Below, in pieces: positions 38,815-48,168 of a DNA stretch of 64,000 nucleotides; positions within the stretch are counted from its first letter, which is position 1, and the number at the start of each line of letters is the position of its first letter. This DNA comes from an uncultured Bacteroidota bacterium (lineage in GTDB: Bacteria; Bacteroidota; Bacteroidia; Flavobacteriales; Flavobacteriaceae). Where the stretch lies: the NCBI GenBank assembly GCA_902619315.1, contig CACNDW010000007.1:35238-99237 (forward strand). Direction: 5' to 3'. The translations under genes and the position numbers were made by a program. Under the pieces are notes generated by a model that was given only the letters and a program-made list of their open reading frames with translations, was not told the origin of the DNA and did not search any database.

Positions 38815-40269
38815 TTAAATTTTAAGTATAATGACAAAGGTGGTTCCATTGTCTCCGGTGGTGTATTCTATTTTTCCCATGTGGGAATCAATAATATTTT
38901 TAACAATTCCCAATCCCAATCCCATACCTTTGTTTTTGGTTGTAAATTTTGGCTCAAATATTTTTGATTGGATGGATTTAGGAATACCTATTCCATTATC
39001 AGCAAAGGAAATTTTGACATTTTTTTCAGCTTTTTCGATGGAGACTTTTATTTTGGGCTGTTCTCCATGTTTGACAGCTTGAAGAGCATTTTGAATAATA
39101 TTTGTAGTCACTCTGATCCACTGTGTACGATCTAAACGCAGTCTAATTTCTTTGTTGGAAGTTTTAAACTCGATAACTTTTTCCTCGAAAATTTCCAAAG
39201 ACCTCCGAGTAATTTCAACTAAATCAGATTTCACTAGTCGAGGCTTTGGTAAAGTAGCAAAATCCGAAAAAGCATTGGCTACCTCACTCATCGTATCAAT
39301 TTGTTCCATAAGCATTTGAGAAAACTCATCAATTTTTTTAGGATTTTCCGGGTCATCTTCCGAGAATCGTCTCTGAAAATTCTGAACTGTTAGTCTCATG
39401 GGTGTCAATGGGTTTTTGATTTCGTGGGCAACCTGTTTGGCCATTTCTTGCCATGCTTGTTCTCTTTGTGTTCTAGCCAGTAAGGTTGCACTTTTTTCCA
39501 ACTCATCAATCATTTTGTTGTAGGAATTGATCAAACTAGCGATGTCTCTTGGAGCATTTTTGAGTTCAATTTTTTCATTTTCTTTTAAAAGCCCTGTTTG
39601 GTCAATTTTTTCTCGGAAAGTTTCCAATGAGCGGGAAATATATTTGGATATAAAATAAGCCATGACGATCGCCACTACCAACATCAAAAGATAGATTTGA
39701 TACAAGCTCTGAAGGAAAGTGTTCAATTCGTTTTCCGAAAAAGATACGTCTTCAAAATAAGGAAAGAACAACACCCCATAAGGTTTGTCAAAACTATCTT
39801 TTAGTACACTGTAGGAAGATTGGAATTTACCTATTTCGTCATTGTTTTTTTCCAGTATTCGACTGTCTGATTTTGCCAAAATTGCCGTCACAAAATCAGT
39901 TTCTAAACGGTATTCGTTGGCAATGATTTTTAGAGGAAGGAATGAAGTGAAAAGAGGCTTCCCCTCTAAATTGAAAACAGAAAAATTAACATTATGAATT
40001 TTTATTACCGCACTGAACTCTTCTTTGTACCGCGCCCAAATAGTATCATTTTTATTTAGTAAATCATTTTTTTCTACCAAGTAATCAATTTGCTTTTTCA
40101 ACTGACTTTCTTTTCGATTTAACCTGAAAATATTATAATCAATAGACTCATTTTGATATTGGAAGAAGGTAGCGGTCAAAATTAAAAGGCAGGCCAAAAA
40201 CACCAACAATATCATGGATATAAAGATTTGGGTTCGAAGCGAAATACGTCTTAGCAGGCTAATTATCAT
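38815..40269 (-). CDS. NtrY-like membrane sensor histidine kinase
   Basis: 484 aa. Two N-terminal TMs, HAMP-like region, HEIKNPLTPMRLTVQNF, NIIQNALQAV, DNGIGIP, GMGLGLGIV. Confidence 0.9.
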   Translation of the reverse strand: MIISLLRRISLRTQIFISMILLVFLACLLILTATFFQYQNESIDYNIFRLNRKESQLKKQIDYLVEKNDLLNKNDTIWARYKEEFSAVIKIHNVNFSVFNLEGKPLFTSFLPLKIIANEYRLETDFVTAILAKSDSRILEKNNDEIGKFQSSYSVLKDSFDKPYGVLFFPYFEDVSFSENELNTFLQSLYQIYLLMLVVAIVMAYFISKYISRSLETFREKIDQTGLLKENEKIELKNAPRDIASLINSYNKMIDELEKSATLLARTQREQAWQEMAKQVAHEIKNPLTPMRLTVQNFQRRFSEDDPENPKKIDEFSQMLMEQIDTMSEVANAFSDFATLPKPRLVKSDLVEITRRSLEIFEEKVIEFKTSNKEIRLRLDRTQWIRVTTNIIQNALQAVKHGEQPKIKVSIEKAEKNVKISFADNGIGIPKSIQSKIFEPKFTTKNKGMGLGLGIVKNIIDSHMGKIEYTTGDNGTTFVIILKI

Positions 40270-40813
40270 TTGCAGAAGATTTATCTCTCAATCTTTTATA
40301 GAGTTTTATGGCCACCATCAAGAGGACAATCAGGCCAAATGTTCCGAACACCATAAAAACCCAATGAATTGCACTTTTAACTATTGCCAGGAATACAATT
40401 GAAAATAAAAATAGGGTTGCTCCTTCATTCCAGATTCGCATAAAGTTTGATGAGTAACGGATTTCGTCACGTTGAAGCTCCAAGAACATCTGATGCGTTT
40501 TAAGGTGGTATGCATAGAGTAAAAATATGAATACAATTTTGACTAACATCCAGGATTGGTAGAGCAATCCAGGCATCAAAACCAATAACCAAATGGCAAA
40601 CATGGTGGCAAGAATTGCCGAGGGCCAGGCGATGATGTACCACAATCTGCGCGACATGATTTTGAGCTGATTCTCCAAGATTTCTTTTGCTGGAGAAATT
40701 TTTTTGGAAGCCTCAATATGATAAATAAACAAGCGGGGTTCATAAAACAATCCAGCAAACCATGTGACTACAAAAATTAAGTGAAGTGATTTGATGTAAT
40801 TGTAGTACTCCAT
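40259..40813 (-). CDS. hemJ: HemJ-like protoporphyrinogen oxidase (CopD/UPF0093 family)
   Basis: 184 aa multi-TM. MEYYNYIKSLHLIFVVTWFAGLFYEPRLFIYH N-terminus. Genomic proximity to other hem genes. Confidence 0.8.
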   Translation of the reverse strand: MEYYNYIKSLHLIFVVTWFAGLFYEPRLFIYHIEASKKISPAKEILENQLKIMSRRLWYIIAWPSAILATMFAIWLLVLMPGLLYQSWMLVKIVFIFLLYAYHLKTHQMFLELQRDEIRYSSNFMRIWNEGATLFLFSIVFLAIVKSAIHWVFMVFGTFGLIVLLMVAIKLYKRLRDKSSANDN

Positions 40814-40880
40814 TTGCTGTGATTAATTTGTATAATCGGTAAATAGCTTATAAGAAAACCACAAATTACAAAAACTTCAA

Positions 40881-40912
40881 CAAATTTATATCTTTAATAT
40901 GGAGGGAGCAAA
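40881..40912 (-). promoter_or_regulatory. Bacteroidetes-type promoter TTTG-N20-TAAATTTG for hemJ-HK-ECH operon
   Basis: Minus strand: TAAATTTG (40881-40888), TTTG (40909-40912), 20-nt spacing from TTG. Confidence 0.62.
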
Positions 40913-40915
40913 CCA

Positions 40916-42256
40916 TCATGAATTTAGATATTTCCTAAGTTCATAAGCTAAAAAACAACCCGTAACAATAGCTGCAAGTAACTCTGCAATAGGGAAAGCC
41001 AGCCAAACTCCATTGATTCCTAAAAAACTGGGTAAAATATATACTAAGGGAATAAAGAAGAATCCTTGACGAGTCAGGGATAGTAGCAATGCAGGGAGTG
41101 CTTTGCCGATGGCTTGGTAGTAGGCCGCACCAATCAATTGAATACCTACAATAGGTGTGGCAACAAACACCCATCGAATGGCTGCAGGTGCTTTTTCAAG
41201 AACTAAGAGTTCACTGGTAAAAATACTCCCGATGGAATTCGAAAAAATATTGATCATTAGGAAAACTAAAGTTGCAAAACCTGTTGAATAGAGTAATGCA
41301 GTTCGAATTACTTCTTCAACCCTTTTTTTATTCTTGGCACCGTAATTGAAACCCGCAATAGGAATAAACCCCTGGGTAATCCCCAAAATAGGAAAAAGTG
41401 AAAACATCAAAAGTCGGCTGATGATTGCATAGACTGCAACCGCTGATTCACCCCCCAAGCCAAAAAGCAAATTATTGACTAATAAAACGGAGAGACTTAT
41501 TACTCCCTGTCGGGCCAGGGTTACAGAACCCAAAGCAGCTATTTCTTTGGAGATTGCAGCATTCAATTTAAAATCACTAATATTCGGGTGTAACTCCGAA
41601 TAGTTTGAATTGAAGAAGAAAAGAATGTAGAGTGCACAAACACAATAGGATAAGGTAGTAGCCCATGCAGCACCATGCATCCCAAAATCGAAAACATAAA
41701 TCAATAAATAGTCCAAAGTTAAATTTGAAATCGAAGGCAACATCATGGCATACATGGCATTTTTCGGCTTACCTACTGCTCGAATCACATTGTTCCCCAT
41801 CATGCAATAACCCAAGACTGGTACTCCGTAGAGTACTATTGTGTAATAGATTTTCGCTGGCTCATTGAGTGCACCTTTTCCTCCAAAAGCAGGGACAATG
41901 CTGTCAACAAAAAGTAATCCAAAAATAACAAGACTGATAGTTAGGGAAAAAGTTAAAACGATTTGATTTCCAAAGGTTTTGATTGCCTTTTCAATATCTT
42001 TGTTTCCAAGGGACCGGGAAATAATTGAACTACCTCCCAAACCGATAGCCATGCCCAATGCAGCAATAAAAAAAGAAACCGGTAGTACCACATTAATGGC
42101 AGCGATGGCATTGGCACCTATCCATTGCCCAACAAAAATAGTATCGATCAAAATATTGAGTGACATGACCAATATACCAATAGAGGCAGGAACGGCTTGT
42201 TTTATTAATAACTGTGGTATGGCTTGGGTGCCAAAAGATGCAGAGTCACCTTTCAT
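40916..42256 (-). CDS. MATE family efflux transporter
   Basis: About 446 aa, 12-TM-like: LIKQAVPASIGILVMSLNILIDTIFVGQWIGANAIAAINVVLP...GLGGSSIISRSLGN. Start at 42256 gives an ATGA overlap with hemH; the ORF track begins at 42286. Confidence 0.9.
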   Translation of the reverse strand: MKGDSASFGTQAIPQLLIKQAVPASIGILVMSLNILIDTIFVGQWIGANAIAAINVVLPVSFFIAALGMAIGLGGSSIISRSLGNKDIEKAIKTFGNQIVLTFSLTISLVIFGLLFVDSIVPAFGGKGALNEPAKIYYTIVLYGVPVLGYCMMGNNVIRAVGKPKNAMYAMMLPSISNLTLDYLLIYVFDFGMHGAAWATTLSYCVCALYILFFFNSNYSELHPNISDFKLNAAISKEIAALGSVTLARQGVISLSVLLVNNLLFGLGGESAVAVYAIISRLLMFSLFPILGITQGFIPIAGFNYGAKNKKRVEEVIRTALLYSTGFATLVFLMINIFSNSIGSIFTSELLVLEKAPAAIRWVFVATPIVGIQLIGAAYYQAIGKALPALLLSLTRQGFFFIPLVYILPSFLGINGVWLAFPIAELLAAIVTGCFLAYELRKYLNS

Positions 42257-43287
42257 GCAGAAGTTACAGTTTCTGCTTTGGCCCACTGGTCAATCCAGCG
42301 GCTCATTACATTTACCCAATCTTCTCTAGTATTAATGCAAGGAATCACATGTAGTTCCTCTCCACCTTTTTCTTCAAAATCCTCTGCAGCCTCCATTCCT
42401 ATTTCTTCAAGAGTTTCAAGACAGTCAGATACAAAAGCAGGAGTGACAACGGCCATATTCTTGACTCCTTTTTTTGCAAACCGAGCAATAGTTTGATCTG
42501 TATATGGTTGCAACCAAGGGTCAACTCCCAATCGTGATTGAAAACTAGTAGAGTAAGTACCTTCTTTCAGCTCAAGGTATTCCGCAACTTGCCGGGTAGT
42601 TTCATAACACTGATGGCGATAACAATATCGATGGGCCTTGGAAGTTGTTTGGCAACAGTTTTTGTCAATCTTACAATGGGCCTTGGTAATGTCTGATTTA
42701 CGGATGTGACGTTCTGGTATTCCGTGATAGGAAAACAATAAATGTTCCCATTTTTTGTGTTTTAAATTTTCTTGAATGCTTTGGGAAAGCACCCTAACGT
42801 AGTCTGGATGATTGTAAAATGGAGGTAGAACGGTAAAGTCCAATTCCGGATATTTTTCATTTTTGATTTTTTCAGCTAATGCTAATATCGTCTCTGTTGT
42901 AGCCATGGCAAATTGAGGGTAGAGTGGTATCAACATTATCTCATCTATACCCCGATCAACCAGTGATTTGATGCCCTGTTCTATGGATGGTGAACCATAT
43001 CGCATGGCCAGGCCCAAAGGTACAGAAACTTTTTTCTGAACGACCTCTTGCAATCTTTTGGACAAAACAATTAAAGGTGATCCTTCTTGCCACCAAATTT
43101 TTTTATAGGCCTTCGCAGACTTTTTGGGGCGGGTATTCAAGATGATACCTTTTACCAAAAAAGTTCGCAGCGGTTTTGGCAGGTCAATTACTCGTTCGTC
43201 CATCAGGAACTCACCTAAATATCTTTTAACATCTTTGGGTTCAGGGCTGTCTGGAGAGCCTAAATTGATCAATAACGCACCTTTCAT
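42253..43287 (-). CDS. hemH: Ferrochelatase
   Basis: 344 aa. GALLINLGSPDSPEPKDVKRYLGEFL, LLFSYHGIPERHI, YSTSFQSRLGVDPWLQPYTD, VVTPAFVSDCLETLEEI. Confidence 0.96.
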   Translation of the reverse strand: MKGALLINLGSPDSPEPKDVKRYLGEFLMDERVIDLPKPLRTFLVKGIILNTRPKKSAKAYKKIWWQEGSPLIVLSKRLQEVVQKKVSVPLGLAMRYGSPSIEQGIKSLVDRGIDEIMLIPLYPQFAMATTETILALAEKIKNEKYPELDFTVLPPFYNHPDYVRVLSQSIQENLKHKKWEHLLFSYHGIPERHIRKSDITKAHCKIDKNCCQTTSKAHRYCYRHQCYETTRQVAEYLELKEGTYSTSFQSRLGVDPWLQPYTDQTIARFAKKGVKNMAVVTPAFVSDCLETLEEIGMEAAEDFEEKGGEELHVIPCINTREDWVNVMSRWIDQWAKAETVTSA

Positions 43288-43297
43288 TTACATTTTT

Positions 43298-44155
43298 TTA
43301 CGAAGATACTGACATTAAATATTTTTTGGGAGTTGTACCAAACTTCTTTTTGAAGGCTGTAATAAAATGACTTGAAGTGCTATAACCTAGTTTGAGGCTG
43401 ATTTCATTTATGTTATATTGTTTGGAGTTGAGCATGCTCCGAGCTTCATTCATTTTATAATCTAACAAATAACCATAAACAGTATCCCCATAGATTTGCT
43501 TGAACCCCTCTTTGAGTTTCTTGATGTTGAGTCCGATTTCAGCTGAAAGTTCCTGAAGGGTAGGTGGCTCTGTCATCTTGTTTAATATGATTTCCTTGGC
43601 TTTTCTGATTTTTCTTACATTTTCTTCATCTACCAAAAATGGACACTGTTCTACGTTGGCATCACCACTTTTGTTGAAAAACAAACTCAACAATTCATAG
43701 ACTTTACCCTTAAAATAGAGTGTCTGAATACTCTCGTGGACTTTAGTTTCTAGGATTTGACTTAAAACCACACTCATGGCAGGATTAATGGGCCTTGTGT
43801 CATAGTATCTTTTAGTATTGTTTTCAGGACTTAAAAAATGAATGTGATCAGCGTCCTCAGAAAATAAACTATGGAATTTTTTAATGGAAATCACCAAGCT
43901 AACCACAGCCGATTCAGGGGTTAGATTCAAGTCAATGGGTAAAGCTTTTTGGGGGTTATAAAGCAAAATCACATTCTTAGACATCAATGGAAGCTGGTAA
44001 CTTCCTCCGTTGAACTCAAAGGTGCCCGAGCCCTTTTGACAAAAATGAAATTGGATAAATTCCTGACTAACTGCCTTCTCGTACTTGAGGGTTTTTTCAG
44101 CCTCATTTTTGTACCTCAAAATATAAAAACCGTTATCAATTATAATCCTATCCAT
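43298..44155 (-). CDS. AraC family transcriptional regulator (PchR-like HTH)
   Basis: 285 aa. C-terminal HTH LQELSAEIGLNIKKLKEGFKQIYGDTVYGYLLDYKMNEARSMLNSKQYNINEISLKLGYSTSSHFITAFKKKFGTTPKKY. Confidence 0.9.
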   Translation of the reverse strand: MDRIIIDNGFYILRYKNEAEKTLKYEKAVSQEFIQFHFCQKGSGTFEFNGGSYQLPLMSKNVILLYNPQKALPIDLNLTPESAVVSLVISIKKFHSLFSEDADHIHFLSPENNTKRYYDTRPINPAMSVVLSQILETKVHESIQTLYFKGKVYELLSLFFNKSGDANVEQCPFLVDEENVRKIRKAKEIILNKMTEPPTLQELSAEIGLNIKKLKEGFKQIYGDTVYGYLLDYKMNEARSMLNSKQYNINEISLKLGYSTSSHFITAFKKKFGTTPKKYLMSVSS

Positions 44156-44190
44156 CGTTCCGCTATCGTTATTTTTAACAAACCTCTTAT

Positions 44191-44205
44191 TTAGAATAAT
44201 TCTAA
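44191..44205. promoter_or_regulatory. Perfect 7-1-7 dyad TTAGAAT-A-ATTCTAA; candidate Fur/PerR-family operator
   Basis: Perfect 15-nt inverted repeat in the AraC/hemA divergent intergenic region. One mismatch per half-site to the Bacillus PerR box TTATAATnATTATAA. Confidence 0.55.
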
Positions 44206-44226
44206 TTAAATTTCATATAGTCCTCT

Positions 44227-44234
44227 CAAAATTA
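44227..44234 (-). promoter_or_regulatory. Putative -7 element TAATTTTG for AraC-hemH-MATE operon
   Basis: TAnnTTTG match on minus strand upstream of AraC. No TTG at standard spacing. Confidence 0.35.
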
Positions 44235-44303
44235 TTATATTTAAAGGTATTTTAAAAAAAATAAAACAAAAATCCTTCTTGGTTGATAATAGTTCCTCTG
44301 GCG

Positions 44304-44335
44304 TTGTTTTTTAAATTCCCCTATTCCTAATTTTG
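44304..44335 (+). promoter_or_regulatory. Bacteroidetes-type promoter TTG-N21-TAATTTTG for hemACDEFB
   Basis: TTG 44304-44306 and TAATTTTG 44328-44335; hemA start 22 nt downstream. Confidence 0.62.
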
Positions 44336-44357
44336 CGTTGGAATTTAGATTAGACTT

Positions 44358-45563
44358 TTGAAAAAAAATATACAGTATTGTGTCGTAGGCCTGAGCCATA
44401 AGTCGGCAGAACTTACCGTTCGAGGCGATTTTAGTCTTAACAAAGATCAGATTGAAAAACTTTTAGCTAAGGCCAAGGAAGACGGCTTACAGGAACTTAT
44501 TGTAATATCTACCTGTAATCGTACTGAATTGATGGGAATCGTTCACGATCCTAAAATATTGATCGATTACTTGTGTTCTTTCTCTGGTGGTGAAGTTTCT
44601 GTTTTTTTAAAGAAAGGCTATGTATTGAGCGATAGAAATGCACTTGACCATGTCTTTCGTGTGGGCTGTGGTTTGGACAGTCAAATCATAGGTGACTTTG
44701 AAATCATCGGCCAATTAAAAAGAGGTTTTTCAAATTCCAAAAAACAGCAGATGGTTAATGGTTTTTCTGAAAGATTAGTGAATGCAGTCATTCAGTCCAG
44801 TAAGCGTATCAAAACAGAAACACAACTGTCATCTGGCGCCACATCTGTTTCTTTTGCCTCTGTACATTATATTCTCGAACATGTAAAACAGGTTAGCAAA
44901 AAAAACATCCTTCTATTTGGAACAGGAAAAATTGGTAGAAATACCTGTGAAAATCTCATCAAGCATACTGAAAATGATCAGATTGTATTAGTTAACCGCT
45001 CGCAGGAAAGTGCACAAAGGGTGGCGGGAAAATTTAACCTGGTTGTAAAAAAAATTGGAGAATTAAAATCTGAAATTGCACACTCAGACATCATGATTGT
45101 GGCCACTGGTGCCAAAGACATTACTTTACAGGCCTCCATGATACCAAAAGATAAACCTCTTTTAATATTGGATTTGTCTGTCCCATCCAATGTTGATCCC
45201 CAAATAAATGATCTAGATAATGTTACGCTAATCAACTTAGACGAGTTGTCACAACTGACTAATAATACTCTAAAAAAAAGAGAAAAATTTATTCCACAAG
45301 CCAACGAGATTTTGAATGAAGTTAAAGCAGAATTTTTCCAGTGGGTTGATCACAGAAAATATGCTCCGACACTTAAAGCCCTAAAGCAAAAACTACTTGA
45401 CGGTCAATTCAAAGAGCAGGGGAATGTTGAGGAATTTTCTCAAATCGTTTATCGACTGACCGGAAAAGTAGCCAGTTATTTAAAAGAAAATCCCTCTAAA
45501 GCTGATCAAACTATGGCATTACTGCAGGATGTTTATCAATTGGATTCGGATTTAAATGTTTGA
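44358..45563 (+). CDS. hemA: Glutamyl-tRNA reductase; TTG start
   Basis: 401 aa. VVGLSHKSAELTVRGDFSL, LIVISTCNRTELMGI, LDSQIIGDFEIIGQLKRGF, LLFGTGKIGRNTCENL. Confidence 0.95.
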   Translation: MKKNIQYCVVGLSHKSAELTVRGDFSLNKDQIEKLLAKAKEDGLQELIVISTCNRTELMGIVHDPKILIDYLCSFSGGEVSVFLKKGYVLSDRNALDHVFRVGCGLDSQIIGDFEIIGQLKRGFSNSKKQQMVNGFSERLVNAVIQSSKRIKTETQLSSGATSVSFASVHYILEHVKQVSKKNILLFGTGKIGRNTCENLIKHTENDQIVLVNRSQESAQRVAGKFNLVVKKIGELKSEIAHSDIMIVATGAKDITLQASMIPKDKPLLILDLSVPSNVDPQINDLDNVTLINLDELSQLTNNTLKKREKFIPQANEILNEVKAEFFQWVDHRKYAPTLKALKQKLLDGQFKEQGNVEEFSQIVYRLTGKVASYLKENPSKADQTMALLQDVYQLDSDLNV

Positions 45564-46470
45564 CAAAGCCCTTCGCATTGGGACAAGAGACAGTCAATTG
45601 GCCCGCTTGCAGGCCCATATGGTTGTTGACCTTCTGGAAGCTTCATACTTGAAAACCCAGCTAGTTGCTATTAAGAGCGCTGGGGATCTTAACCTTACTC
45701 AACCCATTTATGCAATGGGGATTCAAGGTGTCTTTACTAAAGCCTTAGATATTGCACTGTTGGAAAATCGAATTGATCTAGCTGTTCACAGTCTCAAAGA
45801 TGTTCCAACTCAATTACCAGAGGGACTCACACTGGGCGCTGTTTTGGAAAGGGGTAGCGCCTGTGATGTTTTGGTTCAAACCCACAAGACAGATTTACAA
45901 CAAACTTCTACCATTGCCACGGGCAGTTTGAGACGCAAAGCACAATGGTTGCACCGCTACCCCCACCACCACGTGGTCGATCTTCGCGGCAATGTCAAGT
46001 CCCGTATGGATAAATTGTTTTCCAGCAAATGGGAAGGCGCTATTTTTGCCAAAGCAGGTCTAGAACGGTTAGAACTAGTGGGATCTTATTTTCAAGAATT
46101 AAAATGGATGATTCCCGCGCCGGCTCAAGGGGCAATTGGAATAGTTTGCAGGGCCGACGAAAATGAATTGATAAAACAATTACAAAAAATAGACCATCAA
46201 CCGACCCGACAATGTACTGATATCGAAAGAGATTTTCTCCGAATACTCGAGGGAGGCTGCTCTGCACCCATTGGAGCCTATGCTTTTATAGCTAAAGATA
46301 AAATTCAGTTTAAGGGAGGTGTTTTTTCTTTGGATGGACAATTTGCTGCCATTACATACAAAGAAGTACAAATGGACGTTGGTAAAAATTTAGCAGCTCA
46401 GGCCGCAGAGGAGGTTTTGTCCAAAGGCGGGCATCAAATCGTGAGAAACATTAAATATAGTAAAGAATGA
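45556..46470 (+). CDS. hemC: Hydroxymethylbilane synthase (porphobilinogen deaminase)
   Basis: 304 aa. RIGTRDSQLARLQAHMV, DLAVHSLKDVPTQLPEGL, LRRKAQWL, DLRGNVKSRMDKL, FLRILEGGCSAPIGAYA. Confidence 0.96.
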   Translation: MFDKALRIGTRDSQLARLQAHMVVDLLEASYLKTQLVAIKSAGDLNLTQPIYAMGIQGVFTKALDIALLENRIDLAVHSLKDVPTQLPEGLTLGAVLERGSACDVLVQTHKTDLQQTSTIATGSLRRKAQWLHRYPHHHVVDLRGNVKSRMDKLFSSKWEGAIFAKAGLERLELVGSYFQELKWMIPAPAQGAIGIVCRADENELIKQLQKIDHQPTRQCTDIERDFLRILEGGCSAPIGAYAFIAKDKIQFKGGVFSLDGQFAAITYKEVQMDVGKNLAAQAAEEVLSKGGHQIVRNIKYSKE

Positions 46471-47138
46471 GATTGCTCTCCACCAAAATATTATCTCAAA
46501 ATTTTAGGGATAAATTGCTCATGAATCAATTTAGTTTGGTTGAGCTAGCGTTTATCAAAATCAGTTTCCTAGAAAATCCAATAATTGATGGGATTTTTGA
46601 CCGTCTTATTTTTACCAGTCAAAATGCAGTCAATGCGGTTTATTCCTCTCCTAAAATCCAAAAAATGATCGAGGGAAAAATAACCTATTGTGTGGGAAAA
46701 AAGACTGCATCTCTTTTAGCTGAAAATGGCCAAAAAACGATGAAAATTGCTCAAAATTCGTTAGAATTAGCCCAATTTTTAGCAAAAAACTACAAAAATG
46801 AGTCATTTTCGTATTTTTGTGGAAAGCTCAGAATTCCTGATTTAGAAGAAATTTTACCCGTTCGAGGGATTCATATTAAGCCCATTGAAGTATATACCAC
46901 CCATTTGCAAGAACATACTGTAAAAGGTCATTTTGACGGTATCCTTTTTTTCAGTCCTAGTGGGGTGCGGGGATATGCCCAAAATAATGGATTTGAAAAT
47001 GTCCATAGTTTTTGTTTGGGAAATTCCACCGCCAAGGAAGTTGCTCTGCACACTACCCATTACACAGTCGCTAAGGAGCCCAGTGAGTCCCAACTTTTGT
47101 TATCACTAAAAAATCATATTACCCTTTATGAAGAATGA
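46467..47138 (+). CDS. hemD: Uroporphyrinogen-III synthase
   Basis: 223 aa between hemC and hem[41 protein letters not shown]. Confidence 0.87.
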   Translation: MRLLSTKILSQNFRDKLLMNQFSLVELAFIKISFLENPIIDGIFDRLIFTSQNAVNAVYSSPKIQKMIEGKITYCVGKKTASLLAENGQKTMKIAQNSLELAQFLAKNYKNESFSYFCGKLRIPDLEEILPVRGIHIKPIEVYTTHLQEHTVKGHFDGILFFSPSGVRGYAQNNGFENVHSFCLGNSTAKEVALHTTHYTVAKEPSESQLLLSLKNHITLYEE

Positions 47139-48150
47139 ATTACTATTAAAAGCCCTAAAAGGCCAGCCATTGGAACGTCCTCCGGTATGGATGATGCGTC
47201 AGGCCGGTCGGTATCTTCCCGATTTTATGAAACTCAAAGATAAATACGATTTCTTTACCCGCTGTCAGACACCTGAGTTAGCAACAGAGATCACTCTAAT
47301 GCCCATTGAACAAGTGGGGGTAGATGCAGCCATCATCTTTAGTGACATATTGGTAGTCTTACAAGCCATGAATATTGAAGTGGAAATGCGCGACGGTATC
47401 GGTCCTTATATTCCAAAGCCAATCAACAGTAAAGCTGCCTTGGATCAAGTCATTCTCCCCGATGTAGAAGAACATCTGGGATATGTTTTTGAGGCTGTCC
47501 GTATGACAAAAGATGCACTCATTGATAGGGTGCCACTTATTGGATTTGCTGGTGCTCCATGGACATTGTTTTGCTATGCCGTTCAGGGGCAGGGTTCCAA
47601 AAATTTTGATAGGGCCAAAGCCTTTAGTTTCCAGGAACCTGAAATGGCCAAAGAACTTTTACAAAGAATCACCACCACCACCATAGCCTATCTAAGAGAA
47701 AAGGTAAAAGCTGGTGCCGATGTGATTCAGCTATTTGACTCCTGGGGAGGGCTGCTATCTCCATTAGACTATCAAGAGTTTTCCTGGCCCTACATGCAAC
47801 AAATAGTCGATGCCTTGAGCGGTTCAGTTCCTGTCATAGTATTTGGTAAGGGCTGTTGGTTTTTCCTCCAAGAAATGAGTAAATCCGGTGCTTCTGCTTT
47901 AGGAATTGACTGGACCTGTTCTGCCCGTAATGCCCGATACCTGTCTGGCGGACAAATCACACTACAAGGAAATTTTGATCCCTCTCGCTTGCTATCTCCA
48001 ATTTCTGAGATAAAAACACAAGTAAAGCAAATGATCAATGCATTTGGAAAGGATCGTTATATCGTCAACTTGGGACATGGTATTCTACCAAACATTCCAG
48101 TTGATCATGCCAAAGCTTTTGTAGATGCCGTAAAAGAATATCAATCCTAA
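47128..48150 (+). CDS. hemE: Uroporphyrinogen decarboxylase
   Basis: 340 aa. [60 protein letters not shown]. Confidence 0.96.
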   Translation: MKNELLLKALKGQPLERPPVWMMRQAGRYLPDFMKLKDKYDFFTRCQTPELATEITLMPIEQVGVDAAIIFSDILVVLQAMNIEVEMRDGIGPYIPKPINSKAALDQVILPDVEEHLGYVFEAVRMTKDALIDRVPLIGFAGAPWTLFCYAVQGQGSKNFDRAKAFSFQEPEMAKELLQRITTTTIAYLREKVKAGADVIQLFDSWGGLLSPLDYQEFSWPYMQQIVDALSGSVPVIVFGKGCWFFLQEMSKSGASALGIDWTCSARNARYLSGGQITLQGNFDPSRLLSPISEIKTQVKQMINAFGKDRYIVNLGHGILPNIPVDHAKAFVDAVKEYQS

Positions 48151-48168
48151 CCCCTGAATATTACTACT

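Noticed and set aside
41979-42329. 116-aa plus-strand ORF
   Set aside because: Antisense to MATE/hemH; composition is that of a reverse-complemented membrane protein.
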